The position numbers were made by a program, and so were the translations under genes. Below, piece after piece: positions 7,586 through 13,341 of a DNA stretch of 13,341 nucleotides. Under the pieces are notes generated by a model. The model was given only the letters and a program-made list of their open reading frames with translations, ran no database searches and had not been told where the DNA came from. Each line of letters begins with the position of its first letter. Position 1 is the first letter of the stretch. This DNA comes from Acidobacteriota bacterium (GTDB lineage: Bacteria > Acidobacteriota > Terriglobia > Terriglobales > Acidobacteriaceae). The stretch spans positions 1 to 13,341 of the forward strand of contig JAJYBT010000013.1 in the NCBI GenBank assembly GCA_021778875.1, written 5' to 3'.

Positions 7586-10500
7586 CTACGGATGCGCCGC
7601 TGCACTCGGCATCGGCAGCGCATCATCGCTGGGCGTGGAAGGCAGAACCCGGTAATCGAATCGATAGGAACGAACCGGCTCGCCCGTATCAAAGCGGTCG
7701 TTCCAGTTCAACTGATAGTTCAGCGCATCCGCGTCATCCGGGAACTTCTCGCTTGCCGGATACGGATACGAGCTCATCGTGTGGAATGGCAGCTGCGCCA
7801 CGGTGTACGGCGACGCATCCCACCAATCCATATCCTTCACGTAGCCATTGGCATAGAAGAAGTAATCGCGCTTCCAGCCCGCGGGCAGCGCCGGCAGCTT
7901 GCTCACATCGAACTCCGTCGCAATCTCTTCGCCGCTGCCAAAGATGGCGTAGCGATCATCCACGCCCTTCACCAGTTCCGTCACGTCGCCCAGGCGGGTG
8001 TAGCTGCCGCGCTGGTGCTGGAACGGTCCCGTCAGGCTCACGCGATCATAGTCATAGTCCAGATCGCCCGGGCTGCTGCCTTCCGTCTGCTTTGGATAGC
8101 CGCGGAACTGCTCCGTCGCCATGGCCAGCGGCACCTCGGTGGTTCGGGCCTCAGCATCCGCGTGGTTATCAACCAACACCTGGTCCCAGTAAATCTCCAG
8201 GTTGCTCACCAGCCGGATGCGCCGCGTTCCCGCGGGCAACTTGCCGGTCAGGTCCACAACAATCGTGCGTTCCAGGCCTGCCGGGAAGCCTGCATCGCCG
8301 GGTACGCGCTGCCATGTTCCATCCGGCAGCTCCGCCTCCACGTAAGGCGAGATCGGCTTCACGCCGGCCTGCCATGCCGCATAAAGCGAGGTCGCGCTGA
8401 AGTAGTTCACATACCCCGTCATCAGCAGTCGCAGCGGCACTCCCGGCTGAACATTGCCCAGATCCAGGGTCAGGTTGTGCAGGTTGGCAAAGCCGTCGTA
8501 CGGCAACGGCTTGAACCCGCTTGCAAACCTGTGATCGCGCCGGCTCAGCTCCGGCAGAACATCGCGGCCGTCGCCATCCCAGGCGCCCACCGGCAGGCGA
8601 GCACTCTCTGACGCCACCACGCGCCCCGAGGCAAACGGAGGATCGTCCAGGAACTTTTCGTCGGGATTCACTTCCACATTCCCCGGATGGTCCACCGCCA
8701 CCAGCCGCAACTGGTCAATGTAGTTCACCTCTTCCATCGGCTCAATAAAGCGCAGGCTCAGTCTGCCCTTCACCGGAACCGCCGCATCGCCATCCACCTT
8801 GATCCACTCGCTCGGATTCGGTGTATTGCGCCGCGTCGGGGTGAACCAGTGGCCCACAACACCCGCGCCGATCACGTCCGTAACCAGCTTGTAGTGTTTG
8901 CCATTCCATGCGAACAGCACCGGGCAGGAACTGCCTCGGCGATCCGCTTCCTTCATGGCAATAACCTGCGTATGCGGCAGATCAATCTCATCCTGCAGCA
9001 CACCCGTGGGCCACAGTATCCGCAGCAGGTCGATGCTTTCCGCCTTGCCCAGGCCGATAAGAACCTGAGGCGGAGCCTGCGTCTGGTAACCCGAAGCGCC
9101 TGCCAGCTCCCACTTCTGCCACTGTCCGCTGGCAAAGATCTCTACCTTCGCGCCAATAGCCGTCTTGTTATCCGCGTAGCCGCTCAGGTCAAGCCGCACA
9201 AAGTGGTTCTTGTTGCCGCCCACATTGCGCAGCAGCACGGGCGACGCCTTCGCCTGGGTCACAATCAGGTCCGGCGCGCCATCTCCATCCACATCAGCCG
9301 CAATCAGTCCCCGAGCATCATCGAGCTTCACACGGTCCAGCCCCAGCGAGCGGCTCACATCCTCAAACGTTCCATCCCCGCGATTCCGCCAGACGCACAC
9401 GCGAGCACCCGCCTTGGTCTGCACAATCGCCGCCAGGTCCACCCAGCCATCATTGTCGATGTCGACCGGAGTCAGTCCCCAGGCCCGCAAAACACCTGAA
9501 GTGCTCAACGCAACCCGCTCAAAGCGCCGGCCCACGTTGTTGGGGCCGGGCACGTTGCGCCACAGCGTAACGCCGGGCGCTCCGGCATGCGTCACCGCAA
9601 TGTCCATCCAGCCGTCCTTGTCGAAGTCCAGCACGGCAATTCCCTCCGTGGCCGGCAGCTTCGCATCATACAGCGGCTGCGTGGGATACTTCCCTTCGCG
9701 CGGATTCACGTAGATCAGCGGCGAGGCCGCCTCACCCGTTGTGGCAATATCCACCGCGCGATCGTTATTAAAGTCGGTAAGAATCACCGCTGCGGTTGCG
9801 CTGGCGCCGCCAAAGCCCGCGGGCTCGGTCCATTCTGTAAACGTCTTGTTACCGTTGTTCCTCCACAAAACGTTGTCTTCGCCACCAGCCTGGAGCGGCT
9901 GCCCGGTCACAAACAGGTCCAGGTCGCCGTCGTGGTCAAAGTCCACAAACGAGATTCCTGTAGGCCGATTCCGCGCGCTCAGTCCCGCGGCTGCCGTCAC
10001 ATCCTCAAACTTGCCCTTGCCCAGATTGTGAAAGAGCCGCACTCCATCGTCCGTCGCAACAGCCAGATCGTTCAGATTATCGGCGTCAAAGTCGCCCACG
10101 GTGCAGGCCACCGCATGCCCCTGCAGCTTCAGCCCCTCGGCCGCCGCATCCAGTTCCTCAAAGGAGCCGTCGCTCTTGCGGTGCAGCACGGCAATTGCCT
10201 GCTCGCCGCTCTGCAGCAGAATCAGATCCATCGATCCCGATCCGGTGGTATCCATCATGCAGGCACCGCCGGTTTCGCTGCCTGCGGAAGCCCGTGTCTT
10301 GGATGCAGCGGGCAACATGCTCTGCGCTTCGAGCTTTACCGGAATCATCTGCCGCTCGATTGCCTGAGGCTCCTCCACCGGCGTCACGGTCGAGTAATGT
10401 CCCTGCTCTCCATACGCCAGCCCGATTGCGGCGGAGATCTTGGTGGTGGTCATGTGCTGGAAGAGCTTGAAGTGTACCCGCGCCTCCTGCGTGTGCCCGG

Positions 10501-11053
10501 AGCGCTGCAATGCCCGCGCCATCGCAAACTCCGACGAGGCGTGCAGGGCGTTGATGGCCAGCGCCTGCTTCAGCACCACGATCGCCTTGTCGTACTCCTT
10601 CATCTCCTGGTAGCACACGCCCTCAAAGTAGTAGGAGTCCACGTCCCGGGGATCCAGCTTCGTCGCCTGCTGAAAGCTGGCAAGCGCCGTGTCCAGTTCG
10701 TTGTCCGCGTGCTGCGCCAGCCCCAGGTTGTACCAGGCCTGCGGATTGTCCGGGGCAAGCTGGATGGCCTGGTGCAGATACTTCTTGGCATCGTCCAGCT
10801 TCTGCAGGGTCATCAGGGCAATGCCCTCGTTAATGGCCGCCTGGGCCATCTTCGGGTCCTTCTGGAACGCCTGGGCAAATGCCTCCGCGGCCTTCTCCGT
10901 GAACTGCTGGCCCATCAGGGCCACGCCGCGATTGTTCAGCCGGATTGCCTCCGGGTTATAGCCTGGCTCAGCGCCCGCCACCGCAGTTGCCGCTGCAAAC
11001 AGAACCAGGGCGCCAAGCCCGCCGATTCGCATCCATCTTTTGCCCAAGTGCAT
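7586..11053 (-). CDS. Large exported TPR + FG-GAP/VCBS propeller + ASPIC/UnbV protein with a long C-terminal module
   Basis: 1155 residues from the chosen start. Residues 1-28 are a signal peptide (basic MHLGKRWMRIGG, hydrophobic LGALVLFAAATAV, AGA). About five TPR repeats fill 33-200 (NNRGVALMG, NEGIALMTL, YNLGLAQHA, YFEGVCYQE, FAMARALQR). Seven FG-GAP motifs lie near 265, 319, 369, 425, 474, 529 and 585, such as DFDHDGDLDLFV and DIDNDGWVDLAA. ASPIC/UnbV follows at 616-688 (NHFVRLDLSG, IGAKVEIFASG, SGYQTQAP, LWPTGV). A further 450-residue region (about 708-1155) ends with YFFYANGYVKDMDWWDA and PFHTMSSYPYP; I know no function for it. The start is uncertain: 11083 has AGAGGG 12 bases away, while 11053 and 11032 have no well-spaced site; the frame is open to 11239. 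The protein is probably an extracytoplasmic binding or assembly factor and a domain relative of the 1951-3636 protein. Confidence 0.85.
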   Translation of the reverse strand: MHLGKRWMRIGGLGALVLFAAATAVAGAEPGYNPEAIRLNNRGVALMGQQFTEKAAEAFAQAFQKDPKMAQAAINEGIALMTLQKLDDAKKYLHQAIQLAPDNPQAWYNLGLAQHADNELDTALASFQQATKLDPRDVDSYYFEGVCYQEMKEYDKAIVVLKQALAINALHASSEFAMARALQRSGHTQEARVHFKLFQHMTTTKISAAIGLAYGEQGHYSTVTPVEEPQAIERQMIPVKLEAQSMLPAASKTRASAGSETGGACMMDTTGSGSMDLILLQSGEQAIAVLHRKSDGSFEELDAAAEGLKLQGHAVACTVGDFDADNLNDLAVATDDGVRLFHNLGKGKFEDVTAAAGLSARNRPTGISFVDFDHDGDLDLFVTGQPLQAGGEDNVLWRNNGNKTFTEWTEPAGFGGASATAAVILTDFNNDRAVDIATTGEAASPLIYVNPREGKYPTQPLYDAKLPATEGIAVLDFDKDGWMDIAVTHAGAPGVTLWRNVPGPNNVGRRFERVALSTSGVLRAWGLTPVDIDNDGWVDLAAIVQTKAGARVCVWRNRGDGTFEDVSRSLGLDRVKLDDARGLIAADVDGDGAPDLIVTQAKASPVLLRNVGGNKNHFVRLDLSGYADNKTAIGAKVEIFASGQWQKWELAGASGYQTQAPPQVLIGLGKAESIDLLRILWPTGVLQDEIDLPHTQVIAMKEADRRGSSCPVLFAWNGKHYKLVTDVIGAGVVGHWFTPTRRNTPNPSEWIKVDGDAAVPVKGRLSLRFIEPMEEVNYIDQLRLVAVDHPGNVEVNPDEKFLDDPPFASGRVVASESARLPVGAWDGDGRDVLPELSRRDHRFASGFKPLPYDGFANLHNLTLDLGNVQPGVPLRLLMTGYVNYFSATSLYAAWQAGVKPISPYVEAELPDGTWQRVPGDAGFPAGLERTIVVDLTGKLPAGTRRIRLVSNLEIYWDQVLVDNHADAEARTTEVPLAMATEQFRGYPKQTEGSSPGDLDYDYDRVSLTGPFQHQRGSYTRLGDVTELVKGVDDRYAIFGSGEEIATEFDVSKLPALPAGWKRDYFFYANGYVKDMDWWDASPYTVAQLPFHTMSSYPYPASEKFPDDADALNYQLNWNDRFDTGEPVRSYRFDYRVLPSTPSDDALPMPSAAAHP

Positions 11054-11194
11054 CTCCAGCGCGGCCGGGCATTTCCATCCCATAAAACCGCGGAACCCTC
11101 TAGTGTATGCGAGCAGGCAGTCCATCGGCACGGCTCTTGCCACCCTCTTTGCTCTCATCAAAAGCCCCAGCCCGCGCCAATTTATACTTCCTCT
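11054..11194. promoter_or_regulatory. Divergent intergenic promoter region
   Basis: These 141 bases separate the minus-strand TPR/FG-GAP gene from the plus-strand dehydratase gene and must hold promoters for both. The plus promoter has a clear -10 (TATACT, 11183-11188). For the minus strand only weak candidates are seen, such as a TACACT near 11105-11100 without a matching -35. No strong operator palindrome was noticed. Confidence 0.5.
11183..11188 (+). promoter_or_regulatory. -10 box (TATACT) placing transcription start at the GTG start codon
   Basis: TATACT differs from TATAAT by one base and ends 6 bases before the GTG at 11195, so +1 would fall on or beside the G of that codon. No good -35 hexamer is found 16-18 bases upstream. 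There is no Shine-Dalgarno before this GTG, which fits a leaderless message. Confidence 0.5.
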
Positions 11195-12280
11195 GTGTCG
11201 GCACATCTGGACCACATCCACTGGCATAGCTTTCTGCAACGCCCCGTCCTGCAGCCTCCCGCTGCGGAGGAGCTTGCCCTCTTGCGCCGCAGGCGAATCC
11301 TGATCACCGGCGCGGGAGGCTCCATCGGCTCTGCCCTAGCGCTGCGCCTTGCCGCCCTCAGCCCTGCCTGCCTGGTATTGCTGGAAGCCTCAGAGAGCCA
11401 CCTGTTTGCTCTGCAAAATGTCCTCGCCGAACCCGCAATCCCCCTGCTCGGCAACGCTGCCAACCCGGCACTGATAGACGAAATCTTCGCGCGATACTCG
11501 CCCGATCTCGTCTTTCATGCCGCCGCATTCAAACATGTTCCCCTGCTTGAGGCGCACCCGCTGGAGGCCATCGAAAACAACGTCTTCGGCACGCAGGCCG
11601 TGGTCTCGGCCGCAGCCCGGCGCGCGCACGTCGTCCTGCTCTCCACAGACAAGTCCGTCGAGCCCGCTTCCATCCTCGGCGCCACCAAGCGCATCGCAGA
11701 GCAGATCGTGCTTGCCGCCGGTGGCACCGCTCTGCGCCTGGGCAATGTCCTCGGCTCACGCGGCAGCGTCGCTGAGATCTTCGCAGGCCAGATCGCAACC
11801 GGAGGCCCCATCACCGTCACCGATCCCGCCGCCCGGCGCTACTTCCTCACCGTGGACGAAGCCGTTCACCTTCTGCTGGCTGCCGCGATCGAACCTCTGC
11901 CGCCCAGGCTGCTTGCGCCCGCGCTGCCCGCCCCGCACTACATCGTGGATTTTGCCGAGTTCCTGGCGCGGCACCTCGCCCCCGGCCGCTCCATTCCCGT
12001 CCAGTTCACGCAGGCCCGGCCCGGCGACAAGGAAGACGAGCAACTCTGGTCCGCGTCGGAAAGCGCGCATCCCGCCTGCGCACCGGACCTCTTCGATATC
12101 CGGTTTGCGCCCATCGCAGCGGCGGAGTTGCAATGCGCCCTTGCCAGCCTGCGCGCCGCGCTCGACGCACGCAACACGGCTGCGGCGCTTGCCCTCGTGC
12201 GTCAGCTTGTTCCGGATTACACACCCGGCACTGCCGTTCTGGCGCTGGCAGGCGAGCACGCAACGCGAGTCACCCTATGA
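11195..12280 (+). CDS. CapD/FlaA1/LegB-type NDP-sugar 4,6-dehydratase (extended SDR, soluble short form)
   Basis: 361 residues. It should remove water from a UDP- or GDP-N-acetylhexosamine to give the 4-keto-6-deoxy sugar, an early step in surface glycan or nonulosonic acid synthesis. The NAD(P) Rossmann motif ITGAGGSIGS is at 37-46, then VFHAAAFKHVPLLEAHP (106-122), NNVFGT (128-133), LSTDKSVEP (149-157) and GATKR (162-166). T151, D152, K153 and K165 match the SDR active-site pattern; the Tyr/Met position of the YxxxK motif is Leu161. The membrane domain of long CapD proteins is absent, but a linker-like LQRPVLQPP (14-22) remains, so the GTG at 11195 was chosen. A TTG at 11282, with GGAGGAG 9 bases upstream, is a rival start that would leave only five residues before the Rossmann strand. 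The frame is open far upstream but is then antisense to another gene. It overlaps the next gene by ATGA. Confidence 0.85.
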   Translation: MSAHLDHIHWHSFLQRPVLQPPAAEELALLRRRRILITGAGGSIGSALALRLAALSPACLVLLEASESHLFALQNVLAEPAIPLLGNAANPALIDEIFARYSPDLVFHAAAFKHVPLLEAHPLEAIENNVFGTQAVVSAAARRAHVVLLSTDKSVEPASILGATKRIAEQIVLAAGGTALRLGNVLGSRGSVAEIFAGQIATGGPITVTDPAARRYFLTVDEAVHLLLAAAIEPLPPRLLAPALPAPHYIVDFAEFLARHLAPGRSIPVQFTQARPGDKEDEQLWSASESAHPACAPDLFDIRFAPIAAAELQCALASLRAALDARNTAAALALVRQLVPDYTPGTAVLALAGEHATRVTL

Positions 12281-13341
12281 CCAGCCCAACCTCCGGCCCA
12301 ACCGGGCTTGCCTCCACCGCCAGCGCCAGACGACGCATCGGTGTCGTCACCACCTCCCGCGCCGACTACAGCCATCTGTACTGGCCGCTGCGTGAGCTGG
12401 CTGCGAACGCCGGCGTGGAACTCGGCGTCTTTGCCCTTGGCCCGCACCTTGCGCCGCAGTTCGGCAACACCATTCACGAAATTGAGCGGGACGGGTTCCC
12501 CATCCGCGCGCGCATTGAGTGCCTGCTCAACTCCGACTCCGACACCGGCATGGCCAAAACCATCGGCCTGGCCACTCTGGGCCTTGCCGACGCTCTCTCG
12601 GCATGGCGGCCTGACATCCTGCTGCTCATTGCTGATCGCTATGAGATGCTGGCGCCAGCCTCGGTCGCGCTCGCACTGCGCATCCCCATTGCGCACATTG
12701 AAGGCGGCGAGGTAAGCCAGGGAGCCATCGACGACCATGTTCGCAATGCTCTCACCAAGCTTGCGCACATCCACTTCACCTCCACGCAGACCGCGCGCCG
12801 CCGCGTGATTGCCATGGGCGAGGAGCCGTGGCGCGTGCATCACGCAGGTGCGCCCTCGCTCGACCACATGCGCCGCTCCGCGCTGCTCTCTCGCTCCGCA
12901 ATAGAGGCGCAGCTCGGCCTCACCTTCACCATGCCCACCCTGCTGGCGGCCTGGCATCCTGTCACGATTCTCCGCGATACCAACGCGGAGGCAGACGCCC
13001 TGTTCACGGCGTTGGCACAGGCTCCCGGTCAACTCGTCTTCGTCTATCCCAACTCGGATGCAGGCAGCCACGCACTGATCGAGCGCACGCAGGCTCTTGC
13101 CGCCACCCGCGCCAACACCCGTCTCTTCGTGAACCTGGAGGCCATCACGTACTGGAGCCTGCTGGGGCAGGTGGATGCGCTCGTAGGCAACTCCTCCAGC
13201 GGCATCATGGAAGCTGCCTCCTTTGCTCTGCCGGTCGTGAATGTCGGCATGCGCCAGCAAGGCCGCGAGCGCGCCGGCGACGTGATCGATGCTCCAGCTG
13301 ATGCGCCTGCCATTCTCGATGCCATCCATCGCGCACTGGCG
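12277..13341 (+). CDS. neuC: Hydrolysing UDP-N-acetylglucosamine 2-epimerase, NeuC/LegG type (3' end cut)
   Basis: 355 codons are open to the window edge with no stop; the family is usually about 370-390 residues, so little is missing. The GT-B fold enzyme inverts C2 of an NDP-HexNAc and releases the NDP, giving free ManNAc or a 6-deoxy derivative. Seen motifs are TTSRADYSHLYWPL (25-38), LLLIADRYEM (115-124), HIEGGEVSQGAIDDHVRNA (140-158), TKLAHIHF (160-167), HAGAPSLD (189-196), AWHPVT (225-230), GNSSSGIMEA (304-313) and VNVGMRQQGRER (321-332). The first 20 residues are a Ser/Thr/Ala-rich extension beyond the usual start. The ATG overlaps the dehydratase stop (ATGA), so coupled translation is likely; only weak GAG purines lie upstream. 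Following a 4,6-dehydratase, it fits a LegB-LegG-like pair for a legionaminic-type acid; plain ManNAc formation is the alternative. Confidence 0.88.
   Translation, partial: MTSPTSGPTGLASTASARRRIGVVTTSRADYSHLYWPLRELAANAGVELGVFALGPHLAPQFGNTIHEIERDGFPIRARIECLLNSDSDTGMAKTIGLATLGLADALSAWRPDILLLIADRYEMLAPASVALALRIPIAHIEGGEVSQGAIDDHVRNALTKLAHIHFTSTQTARRRVIAMGEEPWRVHHAGAPSLDHMRRSALLSRSAIEAQLGLTFTMPTLLAAWHPVTILRDTNAEADALFTALAQAPGQLVFVYPNSDAGSHALIERTQALAATRANTRLFVNLEAITYWSLLGQVDALVGNSSSGIMEAASFALPVVNVGMRQQGRERAGDVIDAPADAPAILDAIHRALA

Noticed and set aside
9587..11194. Long plus-strand open frame upstream of the dehydratase, antisense to the TPR/FG-GAP gene
   Set aside because: The translation is Arg/His/Gln-rich with no recognisable motif, and the opposite strand carries clear domains. 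It is a shadow frame of high-GC coding DNA; only the part from 11195 is real.
12217..13329. 370-codon minus-strand open frame opposite the epimerase
   Set aside because: The plus frame holds clear NeuC motifs throughout; the minus translation has none and arises from GC-rich codon bias.

Overview
The window is GC-rich, densely coding bacterial chromosome. Two families point to an acidobacterium of the Terriglobia/Acidobacteriaceae type: secreted FG-GAP/VCBS propeller proteins ending in an ASPIC/UnbV (CRTAC1-like) domain, and a hydrazine-synthase-alpha-like monoheme protein. This placement is an inference from gene content only; no rRNA or marker gene is present.

Layout. Positions 1-11053 hold six genes on the minus strand. 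In transcription order they are: a large secreted TPR + seven-repeat FG-GAP + ASPIC protein (7586-11053); a cytoplasmic amidase-signature hydrolase (6117-7526); a 131-base gap with a CRP-type palindrome and a hairpin; then a tightly packed set of a DAHP synthase lacking its usual regulatory N-domain (5050-5985), a secreted HzsA-like monoheme protein (3641-5053), a secreted CRTAC1-type propeller (1951-3636) and a secreted YVTN-propeller/di-heme peroxidase fusion (47-1954). The start of one more coupled gene (1-50) runs off the left edge. Three of the four junctions in this set are ATGA overlaps and the fourth is a 4-base gap, so these genes are very probably one polycistronic unit.

Positions 11195-13341 run on the plus strand, diverging from the first block across a 141-base gap. 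They hold a CapD/FlaA1/LegB-type NDP-sugar 4,6-dehydratase, then, overlapping by ATGA, a NeuC/LegG-type hydrolysing UDP-GlcNAc 2-epimerase cut by the right edge. Together they look like the first steps of a surface-glycan pathway, possibly a nonulosonic (sialic/legionaminic-like) acid.

Candidate system. The most unusual unit is 1-5985. A feedback-free entry enzyme of the shikimate pathway is translationally coupled to three exported proteins, two carrying c-type haem (one and two CxxCH sites) and one a propeller scaffold. I know of no described pathway with this composition. A periplasmic redox or oxidative modification system linked to an aromatic product is a reasonable hypothesis, not a demonstration. 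A second ASPIC propeller protein (7586-11053) just upstream strengthens the functional theme.

No tRNA, rRNA, IS element, CRISPR array or convincing intrinsic terminator was seen. No gene-free stretch exceeds 300 bases.
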